Shown piece after piece: positions 48,101 to 56,162 of a stretch of DNA of 64,000 nt (positions are counted from its first letter, which is position 1; every line of letters begins with the position of its first letter). The position numbers were made by a program, and so were the translations under genes. The stretch spans positions 1 through 64,000 of the forward strand of contig DEHZ01000008.1 of NCBI GenBank assembly GCA_002352205.1, written 5' to 3'. Below the pieces are notes generated by a model. That model searched no databases. It was not told the DNA's origin and saw nothing but the letters and a program-made list of their open reading frames with translations. This stretch comes from Flavobacterium sp. UBA2787. Its GTDB lineage: Bacteria > Bacteroidota > Bacteroidia > Flavobacteriales > Flavobacteriaceae.

Positions 48101-48242
48101 TTCCTTTCACAAGAACTGTTGCACCAGGAAGAGGTAAGCCACTTTCTGTTACTACACCTGTGATAGTTTTCTCTTGAGCATAAGAAAACTGAATAAAAAA
48201 CGCCACTAAAAGCGTAAAAATCCATTTAAATTTCGATCTCAT
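45129..48242 (-). CDS. SusC/RagA family TonB-linked outer-membrane transporter
   Basis: 1037 residues. Signal peptide 1-22 (ends SYAQ). A carboxypeptidase-D-like domain (~25-105: TGVVTESGLPLPGATVLVKGT), the TonB-box region (TALDEVVVVAYG), a plug domain (LYVLDGVPIDANNF, VLKDASATVLYGSRGAAGVIVITTKKG) and a C-terminal barrel ending FTFGVDINL follow. With SusD it imports oligomeric nutrients across the outer membrane. No glycoside hydrolase, sulfatase or sensor gene is adjacent, but a subtilase is, so a peptide or protein ligand is plausible. First gene of the operon. Confidence 0.97.
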   Translation of the reverse strand: MRSKFKWIFTLLVAFFIQFSYAQEKTITGVVTESGLPLPGATVLVKGTSRGTSTDFDGKYSIQAKAGEVLEFSYVGMKTQNVTVATSNTVNIALVNDTALDEVVVVAYGSSKKSELASAVSVVSAKSIEQVPIASLDQILQGNVAGMTVSTGSGQPGQSASVRIRGTSSLSGTRDPLYVLDGVPIDANNFRSINANDIETMSVLKDASATVLYGSRGAAGVIVITTKKGKYNSGLKVQYRSMFGISLEPDPQFEVMNASQYLTWQRDVLGAGYGATGSSGSIIGTGPLTDTEIAAISRQTNTNWSDIFFRQGTTTSHELNISSGNDVSRSFTSIGYFEQEGITLNSDLKRFTFRTNLELKPNDKFRFAYNLTFNYSKNSFVVDRNRVGGGNTGGELDNPFIVPYLGMPYQSPYNPDGSINIIGTQLSGAYNTNPDGSQGAYNISNANGFQNTPYLALNTARFNTDDENELKAVGQINADYKILPDVKFGGSLGVDYTNIESLFITHPLSIRGDLTPAQTSVNKGTQFESFARDAGFNINTFLTYQKTFKEKHNLEASIFSEYYYNSIRTAGYQAYGLNPALVGSGSGFTAGNLLEGGQAIYAPNAFSSNNELAIFSYFGVLNYNYTDKYGIQLSARRDASSRFLEENRWGTFWSASARWNISSEKFMENSKVFSDLKLRASYGTTGNQGVGGFYVGYETIAGGDGYGANQAYFPGIADSNLKWETTKQANIGLDFGLFNRLTGSVDVYDKQTEDLFFLTQLPTSTGFGAVNKNIGEMSNKGIELQLNYGLIKKSDLTVDVFFNGSYNKNEILQLDGLSDFQGTGATRLQVGEAFGTYNTVRYLGADPSNGQPLYLDIDGNVTNVYSLDDRVSSGKSFIPKYTGGFGLNASYKGFQLSTLFSFAAEQYRLNSSLAIIEDVSLAGFANQSTTMLDAWQQPGDITSIPSVNFPSIRLQNTDRYLEDASYLRLRNITLAYILDGNKFQDSKYFSSVRLYVQAQNMFTWTKYRGFDPESNQSTNFFDYPTPRQFTFGVDINL

Positions 48243-48300
48243 ATTAAATTTATTTGAGTTAGTTATTCCGCAAACTTCTTAATAATTTCTTAAATAAACA

Positions 48301-48322
48301 AATATTACTTCGGAATAATATT
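48301..48322. promoter_or_regulatory. Inverted repeat upstream of susC
   Basis: AATATTA ... TAATATT arms (48301-48307, 48316-48322) around CTTCGGAA, about 60 bp before the susC start in the susC-rnhB intergenic region. It overlaps a -7-like TAATATTTG on the minus strand. A repressor or activator site for the operon is an inference. Confidence 0.45.
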
Positions 48323-48437
48323 TTTATTTTTGTTAAAAATTCTGCAGAAACTGTTAACCTACTCTGTAAGCTACACTTTAGATACTTAATAAATGAAATG
48401 GTTGCGTTCATTTCAATATTAAATTTAAATTATTTTT

Positions 48438-49037
48438 ATGTTAAATTTTAGACTTTCTCAATTCGTCATAGAATCAGGCACAGATGAAGCCGGACGTGGA
48501 TGCCTTGCCGGCCCAGTAACAGCAGCCGCAGTTATACTACCCGAAGGCTTTTCTCTTCCATTACTCAACGACTCTAAGCAACTTTCAGAAAAAATTAGAG
48601 AAAAACTCAGACCTATTATAGAAGAAAAGGCAATTTCTTTCAGTTACACTCACCTTGAACCAATCATAATTGACAAAATAAATATACTCAATGCATCTAT
48701 TCAAGCTATGCAGGAAAGTATTATGAAGTTAAATCCTACACCACAGTATATAATTGTAGACGGAAATCGGTTTAAACCACTCAACGACATTCCATACACT
48801 TGCATTGTTAAAGGTGACAGCAAATTCATGAGTATTGCAGCTGCATCTATTTTAGCCAAAACCTACCGAGATGATTATATGAATAAAATTCATGAAGAAT
48901 TTCCAATGTATAACTGGAAAAAAAATAAAGGCTACCCAACTAAAGAACATCGGGAAGCTATTGCAAAATACGGTACAACAAAATACCACCGACTGAGTTT
49001 TCGCTTATTACCCGAACAATTGAAATTGGATTTTTAG
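48438..49037 (+). CDS. rnhB: Ribonuclease HII
   Basis: 199 residues, usual length. The active site residues D16 and E17 (GTDEAGRG), D108 (IIVDGN) and D127 (KGDSKF) are in place, with KTYRDDYM following. It removes RNA from RNA-DNA hybrids and misincorporated ribonucleotides. It is divergent from susC. An AAATGAA/TTCATTT inverted repeat (48391-48413) lies in its leader. Its last codons and stop lie inside a short GATTGTTGGATTTTT-type array. Confidence 0.96.
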   Translation: MLNFRLSQFVIESGTDEAGRGCLAGPVTAAAVILPEGFSLPLLNDSKQLSEKIREKLRPIIEEKAISFSYTHLEPIIIDKINILNASIQAMQESIMKLNPTPQYIIVDGNRFKPLNDIPYTCIVKGDSKFMSIAAASILAKTYRDDYMNKIHEEFPMYNWKKNKGYPTKEHREAIAKYGTTKYHRLSFRLLPEQLKLDF

Positions 49038-49065
49038 ATTGTTGGATTTTTAGATTGTTAGATAG
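49025..49065 (+). repeat. Short GATTGTTGGATTTTT array at the rnhB 3' end
   Basis: About three units of a GATTGTTGGATTTTTA-like repeat run across the rnhB stop codon (49035-49037). The same unit forms the array part of the composite repeats at 36803 and 49998, but the TAGCCCCGA core is missing here. The rest of the gap to 49196 is noncoding. Confidence 0.7.
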
Positions 49066-49196
49066 AAAATAAATTTCCTAAATTTTTTATATTATTTAAA
49101 TCTGTGTTCAAAAAAAAATTAAAAAAGCTTCATCCGCTTTAATCCATTTTAAGCAAAGCGAATCCAAACTAAAGAATCCGCGAGAATCTATTACAT

Positions 49197-49937
49197 CTAT
49201 AAAATCCGTGTTCCATTCAAAGAACTACTCAAAACAGCAGATTTAAACTCACACTCAAAAAGCTCCTCAAAATGTTTCAAAATTTTCGCTTTCACTTCTT
49301 CCTCATCCACTTTTTCCAAACCTAATTCCACTTGCAAAGAAGTTACTGCTTTCCCCCGAATACCGCACGGAATAATATTATCAAAATAACCCAAATCTGC
49401 ATTCACATTCAAAGCAAAACCGTGCATAGTTACCCAACGGGAAGCACGAACACCCATTGCACAAATTTTTCTGGCAAATGGTGTTCCCACATCCAACCAA
49501 ACTCCGGTTTCACCCGGACTACGTTCTGTCTTCAAACCATATTCTGCCAAAGTCAAAATAATCGTTTCTTCCAATAAACGCAAATACTTATGAATATCTG
49601 TAAAAAAATTTTCTAAATCCAAAATCGGATAACCCACAATCTGTCCCGGCCCGTGATACGTAATATCACCGCCGCGATTTATTTTATAAAAAGTCGCTCC
49701 TTTATCCGCCAACTGTTTTTCGCTTAAAAGCAAATTACTAAAATCGCCACTCTTCCCCAATGTATAAACGTGCGGATGCTCCACAAACAAAAAATAATTT
49801 GGCGTTTCCAAATTTGCTTCCTCTCTCCTATTCCGAATTTTCAAATCAACCACATCCTTAAATAATTCCTCCTGAAAATCCCACGTTTCCTTATAATCTT
49901 TCGACCCCAAATCCTCCACCAAAACAACTTTATTCAT
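49197..49937 (-). CDS. lipB: Lipoyl(octanoyl) transferase
   Basis: 246 residues. The LipB motif RGGDITYHGPGQIVGYPI is at ~88-105, and the catalytic pair is K157 (ARKICAMG) and C191 (IIPCGIRGKAVTSL). It transfers octanoate from acyl carrier protein to lipoyl domains. An exact -7 box, TATTTTTG (49962-49955, minus), lies 17 nt upstream. It is divergent from lysS across the dispersed repeat. Confidence 0.95.
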   Translation of the reverse strand: MNKVVLVEDLGSKDYKETWDFQEELFKDVVDLKIRNRREEANLETPNYFLFVEHPHVYTLGKSGDFSNLLLSEKQLADKGATFYKINRGGDITYHGPGQIVGYPILDLENFFTDIHKYLRLLEETIILTLAEYGLKTERSPGETGVWLDVGTPFARKICAMGVRASRWVTMHGFALNVNADLGYFDNIIPCGIRGKAVTSLQVELGLEKVDEEEVKAKILKHFEELFECEFKSAVLSSSLNGTRIL

Positions 49938-49954
49938 AATCGTAAAATAAAATA

Positions 49955-49962
49955 CAAAAATA
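49955..49962 (-). promoter_or_regulatory. -7 box of lipB
   Basis: TATTTTTG on the minus strand matches TAnnTTTG, 17 nt before the lipB ATG. There is no clear -33 TTG. Confidence 0.45.
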
Positions 49963-49997
49963 CAATTTATACCTTAATATATATACTTCATTTTTTC

Positions 49998-50196
49998 AGA
50001 AGCGAATGGCTCGGGCTTTTTCAGCCATCCTTGTTCCCGCTTTCGCCTTTAGTCCCGCTAAAAAAGCGGGAGCTACCGGCTCAATCGGGGCTAAAGAGTT
50101 ATTCATATAAAAATCCCATTTCAAAAATCATTCATTCTAAAAATCGAAAAATCCAACAATCCAAAAATCCACCAATCAAACAATCCAAAAATTCCC
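49998..50196 (-). repeat. Composite dispersed repeat, copy 2
   Basis: About 200 bp and inverted relative to copy 1. Read on the minus strand: GATTGTTGGATTTTT-type array, TTTTGAAATGGGATTTTT, TAGCCCCGA, hairpin (AGCGGGA/TCCCGCT, 50053-50071), GCTGAAAAAGCCCGAGCC and CGCTTCT. The hairpin stem differs in sequence from copy 1 but sits at the same place. The array end touches the lysS -7 box. Confidence 0.82.
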
Positions 50197-50204
50197 TATA
50201 TTTG
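50197..50204 (+). promoter_or_regulatory. -7 box of lysS
   Basis: TATATTTG is an exact TAnnTTTG match followed by CACG, 21 nt before the lysS ATG. The repeat array occupies the -33 region, which has no TTG. Confidence 0.65.
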
Positions 50205-50225
50205 CACGCTTAAAAAATCGATGCT

Positions 50226-51917
50226 ATGCAACTTTCGGAACAAGAAATTATCAGAAGAGAAAAACTCAACGGACTTCGTCAGTTAGGAATAAATCCCTAT
50301 CCTGCCGATTTATTTCCTGTAGACCACACTTCCAAACAAGTAAAAGAAAATTTTGAAGAAGGAAAAAAGGTTATCATTTCCGGAAGAATCATGAGCGTTC
50401 GCGACCAAGGAAAAGCGTGTTTCGCCGAATTGCAAGACAGTGACGGACGAATTCAACTTTATTTGAATCGTGACGTACTTTGTCCTGACGAAGACAAAAC
50501 CCTATACAACCAAGTTTTCAAAAAACTAACCGATTTAGGCGATTTTGTTGGAATCGAAGGCGAATTATTCACCACAAAAGTTGGTGCACAATGTGTTCGC
50601 GTAGATAAATTTACTTTTCTAAGCAAAACATTACGACCATTACCCTTACCAAAAACAGACGAAGACGGAATCGTTCACGACGCATTTAACGATGCCGAAC
50701 TTCGCTACCGTATGCGTTATGTTGATTTAGTCGTAAATCCGCACGTAAAAGAGGTTTTCGTAAAACGAACAAAACTTTTCAATGCGATGCGAACGTTTTT
50801 TAACGACAAAGGCTACTTTGAAGTGGAAACCCCAATTTTACAATCCATTCCCGGCGGAGCAGCTGCTCGTCCGTTTATGACGCACCACAATAGTTTAGAC
50901 ATTCCATTATATATGCGAATTGCCAACGAATTATACCTCAAAAGGCTTATCGTTGGTGGATTTGACGGTGTTTATGAATTCTCCAAAAACTTCCGAAACG
51001 AAGGAATGGACAGAACCCACAATCCGGAATTCACCGCCATGGAAATTTACGTAGCCTACAAAGACTACAATTGGATGATGGAATTCACCGAAAATCTATT
51101 AGAATATTGTGCTACTCACGTCAACGGAACAACTAATGCAACGTTTGGCGAACATACTATCAATTTCAAAGCTCCCTACGCACGAGTGACGATGACCGAT
51201 GCCATCATTCAATTTACCGGATTTGATATTTCCGGAAAATCAGAAGAAGAAATCAGAACCGCTGCTTTACAAATGGGAATTCCTGTAGATGAAACAATGG
51301 GCAAAGGAAAACTAATTGATGAAATTTTCGGAGCAAAATGTGAAGGAAATTTTATTCAACCCACTTTCATCACCGATTATCCGAAAGAAATGAGTCCGCT
51401 TTGCAAAGAACACCGAACAAATCCCGAACTTACAGAGCGTTTTGAATTAATGGTTTGTGGTAAAGAAGTTGCCAATGCTTACTCTGAATTAAATGATCCA
51501 ATTGATCAACGCGAACGCTTTGAGGCTCAATTAAAATTAGCCGATCGTGGCGATGATGAGGCGATGTTCATCGACAACGACTTCTTGAGAGCTTTAGAAT
51601 ACGGAATGCCCCCAACATCCGGTTTAGGAATCGGAATGGATCGATTAATTATGTTTTTAACCAATAATCAATCGATTCAAGAAGTACTTTTCTTCCCGCA
51701 AATGCGACCTGAGAAAAAACAAGTGGAACTAACCGACGATGAAAAAGTAATTATCGAAATATTAAAAGCATCTAATAATTTGCCGCTTTCAGAATTAAAA
51801 GACAAAACGGCCTTGAGTGGAAAAAAATGGGATGCTGCTATGAAAGGTTTAGCTAAACACAATTTAGTAAAAGTAAATGTTGACGGAGATTCTAAAACAG
51901 TTGAATTTAAAGGCTAA
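50226..51917 (+). CDS. lysS: Lysyl-tRNA synthetase (class II)
   Basis: 563 residues. An OB-fold anticodon-binding domain (~55-150: VIISGRIMSVRDQGKACFAELQD) and a class II catalytic core with motif 2 (FRNEGMDRTHNPEFT) and motif 3 (GLGIGMDRLIMFLT) are present. It charges tRNA-Lys. The enzyme is longer than the ~500-residue bacterial type because of a C-terminal extension (~497-563: DDEKVIIEILKASNNLPLSEL ... LVKVNVDGDSKTVEFKG) that looks like a winged helix. It has its own promoter and terminator. Confidence 0.97.
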   Translation: MQLSEQEIIRREKLNGLRQLGINPYPADLFPVDHTSKQVKENFEEGKKVIISGRIMSVRDQGKACFAELQDSDGRIQLYLNRDVLCPDEDKTLYNQVFKKLTDLGDFVGIEGELFTTKVGAQCVRVDKFTFLSKTLRPLPLPKTDEDGIVHDAFNDAELRYRMRYVDLVVNPHVKEVFVKRTKLFNAMRTFFNDKGYFEVETPILQSIPGGAAARPFMTHHNSLDIPLYMRIANELYLKRLIVGGFDGVYEFSKNFRNEGMDRTHNPEFTAMEIYVAYKDYNWMMEFTENLLEYCATHVNGTTNATFGEHTINFKAPYARVTMTDAIIQFTGFDISGKSEEEIRTAALQMGIPVDETMGKGKLIDEIFGAKCEGNFIQPTFITDYPKEMSPLCKEHRTNPELTERFELMVCGKEVANAYSELNDPIDQRERFEAQLKLADRGDDEAMFIDNDFLRALEYGMPPTSGLGIGMDRLIMFLTNNQSIQEVLFFPQMRPEKKQVELTDDEKVIIEILKASNNLPLSELKDKTALSGKKWDAAMKGLAKHNLVKVNVDGDSKTVEFKG

Positions 51918-51939
51918 ATCAATCTAAAATACAAAATTT

Positions 51940-51967
51940 AATCCCGACCAATGTGTCGGGATTTTTG
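51940..51967 (+). terminator. Intrinsic terminator of lysS
   Basis: AATCCCGAC (51940-51948) pairs perfectly with GTCGGGATT (51955-51963) around a 6-nt loop, then TTTTG. Confidence 0.88.
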
Positions 51968-52063
51968 TTATATTAAAGTTTTAATACGTTAAAAATATCC
52001 TATTCATTAAACCTTTTGAAAATGAGCATGTCTTACTACAATAATCATTAAAAAATAAATAAA

Positions 52064-52528
52064 ATGAAAAATGTAATTGTAACGTTTGTAATGTTATTTG
52101 GATTGATAACATTCGCACAAGAAAAACAAGTTCAAAAAGCAGACAGAAAAGCTAAAATGGAGAACAGAGAAAGCCTTTCTCCCGACCAACAAGCTGAACT
52201 GCAAGTTAAAAAAATGACACTTAATTTGGATTTAAACGCAAATCAGCAAGCTGAAGTTAAAAAGATTCTTTTAAATCAAGCAAAAAAAAGAGAAGCAAAA
52301 AAAGCGGAATGGAAAGCAAACAAAGAAGCTGGAAAATCACTAAGTAAGGACGAAAAATTTGCTATGAAAAATCAAATGTTAGATGAGCAAATTGCCATGA
52401 AAGCTGAGATGAAAAAAATTCTTACAGCAGATCAATTTGCAAAATGGGAAGCTAAGCAAGCTGAAAGAAAAGATAAAATGCAAGATAGAAGAGAATCAAA
52501 AGGAAAAAAACTAAAAGAACGCAAATAA
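52064..52528 (+). CDS. Small exported Spy/CpxP-like protein
   Basis: 154 residues. Signal peptide 1-19 (ends ITFAQ), then a highly charged, Lys-rich helical protein. LNLDLNANQQAEVKKILLNQ and MKKILTADQFAKWEAKQAERK resemble the paired LTxxQ-type helices of Spy/CpxP periplasmic chaperones. Such proteins hold unfolded envelope proteins or sense metal stress. The assignment rests on the helix pattern only. It is followed after 77 bp by another small exported protein gene. Confidence 0.72.
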   Translation: MKNVIVTFVMLFGLITFAQEKQVQKADRKAKMENRESLSPDQQAELQVKKMTLNLDLNANQQAEVKKILLNQAKKREAKKAEWKANKEAGKSLSKDEKFAMKNQMLDEQIAMKAEMKKILTADQFAKWEAKQAERKDKMQDRRESKGKKLKERK

Positions 52529-52605
52529 ATTTCAAGATAATATTTTGTTAATTAGGCATTTTGATTTATATTCGCCTATTAACTAATCAAATAATTAACT
52601 TTATC

Positions 52606-52977
52606 ATGAAAAAAATTGTTTCTATAGTAGTACTAATGGTTGCTTTTAGCTTTTCTGCAAATGCTCAATCAAATTTGAAAATGGAATCTGATTCGAATTC
52701 GAAAGATCAAAACGTTAAAGAAATGGCTTACGCTGAGTTGAGAGAACTTTCGTCCGTTGTTGAATTAACACCTGAATTAAAAAATGATTTTCTTACCTTG
52801 TTCATAATGAGAAATGAAGCCATAAATAATGCAAAATCTCATGAAGAAAAAGCAGCAGTTTATGAGCGATTTGGTCAAAAACTTCTAAGCGGTTTAAGCG
52901 AACAACAAGCAATGAAATTAAAAGAAAATAAAGAGTTATATAATAAGTTAACGAATATAAAATACGCTAAACAATAA
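52606..52977 (+). CDS. Small exported helical protein
   Basis: 123 residues from the ATG at 52606, chosen because MKKIVSIVVLMVAFSFSANAQ is a clear signal peptide; the frame extends to a TTG at 52561. The mature part is mainly helical (AYAELRELSSVVELTPELKNDFLTLFIMRNEAINN ... LLSGLSEQQAMKLKENKELYNKL), again with an LxxxQ feature close to the end. It may be a distant partner or relative of the preceding gene. Function is unknown. Confidence 0.72.
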   Translation: MKKIVSIVVLMVAFSFSANAQSNLKMESDSNSKDQNVKEMAYAELRELSSVVELTPELKNDFLTLFIMRNEAINNAKSHEEKAAVYERFGQKLLSGLSEQQAMKLKENKELYNKLTNIKYAKQ

Positions 52978-52979
52978 AA

Positions 52980-53005
52980 AAATCCCGGTTTAAAAACCGG
53001 GATTT
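52980..53005. terminator. Bidirectional terminator between the small exported protein gene and hemL
   Basis: AAATCCCGGTTT (52980-52991) pairs with AAACCGGGATTT (52994-53005). A T-run follows on the plus strand and an A/T tract on the other, so it can end both converging transcripts. Confidence 0.88.
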
Positions 53006-53008
53006 TTT

Positions 53009-54298
53009 TTATAATAACTTTTTGGAAACCTTATCAATGGTATTTATTGTAAAATCTAAGTCGTGATAAGATAACGCATCAGTGATAAACCAAGTTTCAT
53101 AGGCTGACGGAGCAATATAAATTCCCTCATTTAAGAGTCCGTGAAAGAACTGCTTAAACAATTCATTATCTCCTCCCTTAGCAGTTTCAAAATCAATTAC
53201 AGGAGTTTCATTAAAATGTACAGAAATCATTGAACCTACCCTATTTACTGTATAAACAACACTGTTTTGAGATAAAACCCTTCGAATTCCATTTTCCAAA
53301 TAGGCCGTCTTTTGATCTAATCGTTGAAAAATTTCGACATCTGTATTGAGTTCTGTTAACATAGCTAAACCCGCAGCCATAGCCAAAGGATTTCCGGATA
53401 GAGTCCCAGCCTGATAAACCGGTCCTAATGGAGCCAAAAAATTCATTATTTCATTTCTTGCCGCAAATGCACCCACAGGTAATCCGCCGCCAATTACTTT
53501 TCCAAAACAAACAATATCGGCTCTAATTCCATATAGTTCTTGGGCTCCACCTCTTGCAAGTCTGAATCCGGTCATTACTTCATCAAAAATGAGTAATGTT
53601 CCGTTTTCATCACACAAGTTTCTCAAACCTTCTAAAAAGCCGCTTTGTGGTGGAATACAACCCATATTACCGGCAACGGGTTCAATAATTATAGCAGCAA
53701 TCTCATTTTTATTGTTTTCAAATAATTCTCTAACATTCTCAAGATTATTATATTTCGCTAACAATGTATCTTTTGCAGTTCCTTGCGTAACACCAGGGCT
53801 GTTTGGAATACCGAATGTACTGGCTCCACTTCCTGCCTGAATTAGAAAAGAATCGGAATGACCATGGTAACAACCGGCAAATTTGATGATCTTATCTTTT
53901 TTGGTATATCCGCGTGCGAGACGAATAGCACTCATACATGCTTCTGTTCCTGAATTTACGAAACGGATTTTATCAATGTTAGGCACCATAGAAACGGCTA
54001 GTTCTGCTATTTGAGTTTCCAATTCGGTTGGCATTCCAAAGGAAGTTCCTAGTTTTGCTCTTTCCGTGATGGCTTTTATTACCGGTTCATGAGCGTGACC
54101 AAGAATCATTGGTCCCCAAGAATTTATGTAATCGATGAGCTTATTATTATCTTCATCAAATAAATAGGCTCCTTTGGCACTTTTTACAAAAATTGGTGTT
54201 CCTCCAACTCCTTTGAATGCTCTTACTGGAGAATTTACTCCACCGGGAATTACTTTTTCAGCCTCAGCAAACAACTTGCTGCTTCTTTGATATTGCAT
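53009..54298 (-). CDS. hemL: Glutamate-1-semialdehyde 2,1-aminomutase
   Basis: 429 residues, full length. The PLP lysine is K267 in [25 protein letters not shown] gives the conserved Asp (D239), and [18 protein letters not shown] is the phosphate-binding block. It makes 5-aminolevulinate for heme synthesis. It starts 16 bp after the muramidase gene and is probably the third gene of an operon starting at 56079. Confidence 0.97.
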   Translation of the reverse strand: MQYQRSSKLFAEAEKVIPGGVNSPVRAFKGVGGTPIFVKSAKGAYLFDEDNNKLIDYINSWGPMILGHAHEPVIKAITERAKLGTSFGMPTELETQIAELAVSMVPNIDKIRFVNSGTEACMSAIRLARGYTKKDKIIKFAGCYHGHSDSFLIQAGSGASTFGIPNSPGVTQGTAKDTLLAKYNNLENVRELFENNKNEIAAIIIEPVAGNMGCIPPQSGFLEGLRNLCDENGTLLIFDEVMTGFRLARGGAQELYGIRADIVCFGKVIGGGLPVGAFAARNEIMNFLAPLGPVYQAGTLSGNPLAMAAGLAMLTELNTDVEIFQRLDQKTAYLENGIRRVLSQNSVVYTVNRVGSMISVHFNETPVIDFETAKGGDNELFKQFFHGLLNEGIYIAPSAYETWFITDALSYHDLDFTINTIDKVSKKLL

Positions 54299-54314
54299 TG
54301 GTAAATTTTTTGAA

Positions 54315-55178
54315 TTATTTTAGATAAATAACTTGACCAACAGAAAGTGAGTCTGATTTCATGTTATTATTTCGTTTTATCTCGTCGATAGAAATATTGA
54401 ATTTTTTGGAAAGAGAATATAACGTATCACCTTTAGTTACTACATATTCTCTTTCTGTTTGTTTTCCTGAGTAAACAACTTGTTTTGAAGATTTTGGCGA
54501 CTTTCCTAAAACTTCCGTATCATATTGATTTAATTGATAACGTTCTATCAAACTGATTAATTTATCAGGATACTTTGTATCTGTTGCATAGCCTGCTGCT
54601 CGAAGCCCTTTTGCCCAGGCTTTATAATCATCACTAGGTAAATCAAAAAGTGATGAATAACGGCTTCTTGTTGTGAGAAATAAAGAGTGGTCTCGGTAAG
54701 AATCTGCCGGGTCATCATATTTTCTGAAACATTCTTGAGCAGAATCATCATCATGGCGAACGCTTGGTCCTGTCCATTCTTTATGACATTTTATTCCGAA
54801 ATGATTATTAGCTCGTTTGCTTAAAGAACCTTGGCCAACTCCAGATTCTAGTATCCCTTGAGCTAAGGTTATACTTGCCGGAATTCCATGCTGACGCATA
54901 TTATCTTTAGCAATATCTTTAAAATCATCGATATATTTTAGCACCATTTCTGTGGTTACCTTTACATTGGACGTAGCTTCCAAAACCTCTGTACTGGGTT
55001 TAGCTGAATCTTGTGAAGATTTTTGATTCGATTTGTTGGTTGTAGTCGTTTTTGCAACCGGTTTCTTAGTCGTTCGGGTAACGGGAGTACTCTTTTTGGT
55101 GGTTCGCACAACCGGCTTTGAACTTGAACAAGAGACCAATAACAATAAACCGAAAATGAATAGCATTTTTTTAACCAT
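54315..55178 (-). CDS. Lipoprotein glucosaminidase (GH73) with LysM domain
   Basis: 287 residues. Lipid Cys17 (LVSC SSSKP), a Thr/Lys-rich linker (~22-60), a GH73 domain (~75-215) with the likely catalytic E111 in [16 protein letters not shown] and NNHFGIKCH, then a LysM domain (~243-287: [23 protein letters not shown]). It should cut peptidoglycan glycan strands from the outer or inner membrane. It overlaps the end of the ACC-deaminase-like gene by 8 bp, so translation is probably coupled. Confidence 0.92.
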   Translation of the reverse strand: MVKKMLFIFGLLLLVSCSSSKPVVRTTKKSTPVTRTTKKPVAKTTTTNKSNQKSSQDSAKPSTEVLEATSNVKVTTEMVLKYIDDFKDIAKDNMRQHGIPASITLAQGILESGVGQGSLSKRANNHFGIKCHKEWTGPSVRHDDDSAQECFRKYDDPADSYRDHSLFLTTRSRYSSLFDLPSDDYKAWAKGLRAAGYATDTKYPDKLISLIERYQLNQYDTEVLGKSPKSSKQVVYSGKQTEREYVVTKGDTLYSLSKKFNISIDEIKRNNNMKSDSLSVGQVIYLK

Positions 55179-56079
55179 CGAACTTTATTTTTTGTAATTT
55201 TCTATTTTCTAATTTGACATTCATTCCACTAATTCCTTGCAGTCCACCAGTATGAATAGCTAGGATTTTTGAGCCATTTGGAAAATAATTTTTTTTGATT
55301 AAATCATCAATTCCAAACATCATTTTACCTGTATAAACGGGATCCAGTGGTACTTTAGTGCTATCATAAAATGAATTCATAAAATCAATCAATTCATTTG
55401 TGGTTTTAGCATAACCTCCAAAGGTATAGTCCTCTATCAATTCCCAATTTATATTTTGGGTAAATTTACGAATATCATCGTTTAAAAAACCTCCTTCTAA
55501 AGCCGGAAAACCAATTACTTTTTGATGCTTCGAACTAGCATTTATCAAACCCGAAATTGTTCCGCCGGTTCCAACTGAGCAACAAATATAGTCAAATGCA
55601 TTATCTTCTTCTGTTAAAATCTCTTTGCAACCTTGAATAGCTAGTGCATTTGTTCCTCCTTCCGGAATGAGGTAAAAGTTGTCAAACAAAGATTTTAAAG
55701 TATTTTTATAAGCATCTGAATCTTTATTTCTGTAATTTTCCCTTGTCTCAAAATAGAATTGCATTCCGTTTTGTTGTGCAAATAAAAGTGTTGGATTTTC
55801 ATTTACTTTTAAAGAAAGTTCTTCACCTCGAATTACGCCAATTGTTTTAAAACCGTATTCTTTTCCTGCAAAAGCAACTGCGGCAATGTGATTTGAAAAA
55901 GCTCCTCCAAAGGTTAATAAAGCTGTTTGATCTTCTTCTTTTGCTCGAATCAAATTATACTTAAGTTTACGATATTTATTTCCTGAAATAAACGGATGAA
56001 TCATATCTTCTCTTTTGATGAAAAGTGAAATCTCATTATCGAACTCTTTTATCTTCTGATTAAAAACCTCTAAAAACAT
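55171..56079 (-). CDS. 1-aminocyclopropane-1-carboxylate deaminase / D-cysteine desulfhydrase family protein
   Basis: 302 residues. Fold-type II PLP enzyme with K35 in ISGNKYRKLKYNL as the likely Schiff-base lysine, LLTFGGAFSNHIAAVAFAGKE and SVGTGGTISGL as phosphate loop, and HTGGLQGISG near the C-terminus. Substrate could be D-cysteine or another small amino acid; ACC deaminase activity in particular is not shown by sequence. An exact -7 box lies only 7 nt before the start, so the mRNA may be nearly leaderless. First gene of a three-gene operon. Confidence 0.88.
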   Translation of the reverse strand: MFLEVFNQKIKEFDNEISLFIKREDMIHPFISGNKYRKLKYNLIRAKEEDQTALLTFGGAFSNHIAAVAFAGKEYGFKTIGVIRGEELSLKVNENPTLLFAQQNGMQFYFETRENYRNKDSDAYKNTLKSLFDNFYLIPEGGTNALAIQGCKEILTEEDNAFDYICCSVGTGGTISGLINASSKHQKVIGFPALEGGFLNDDIRKFTQNINWELIEDYTFGGYAKTTNELIDFMNSFYDSTKVPLDPVYTGKMMFGIDDLIKKNYFPNGSKILAIHTGGLQGISGMNVKLENRKLQKIKFDG

Positions 56080-56086
56080 AATGCTG

Positions 56087-56094
56087 CAAAGGTA
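56087..56094 (-). promoter_or_regulatory. -7 box of the ACC-deaminase-like operon
   Basis: TACCTTTG on the minus strand is an exact TAnnTTTG match. Only seven bases separate it from the ATG at 56079, leaving almost no leader. Confidence 0.6.
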
Positions 56095-56111
56095 TTGAAA
56101 AGCAATTAAAT

Positions 56112-56141
56112 AAAAAAAGACAGTCCAAACGAACTGCCTTT
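56112..56141 (-). terminator. Intrinsic terminator after the 56163-58088 gene
   Basis: AAAGACAGT (56116-56124) pairs with ACTGCCTTT (56133-56141), one G-U in the RNA, followed by a T-rich run on the minus strand. Confidence 0.8.
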
Positions 56142-56162
56142 TGCTATGATTTAGAATTACTT

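Noticed and set aside
50031-50213. 60-codon plus-strand open frame before lysS
   Set aside because: It is also inside the inverted copy of the dispersed repeat and shows no protein-like features.
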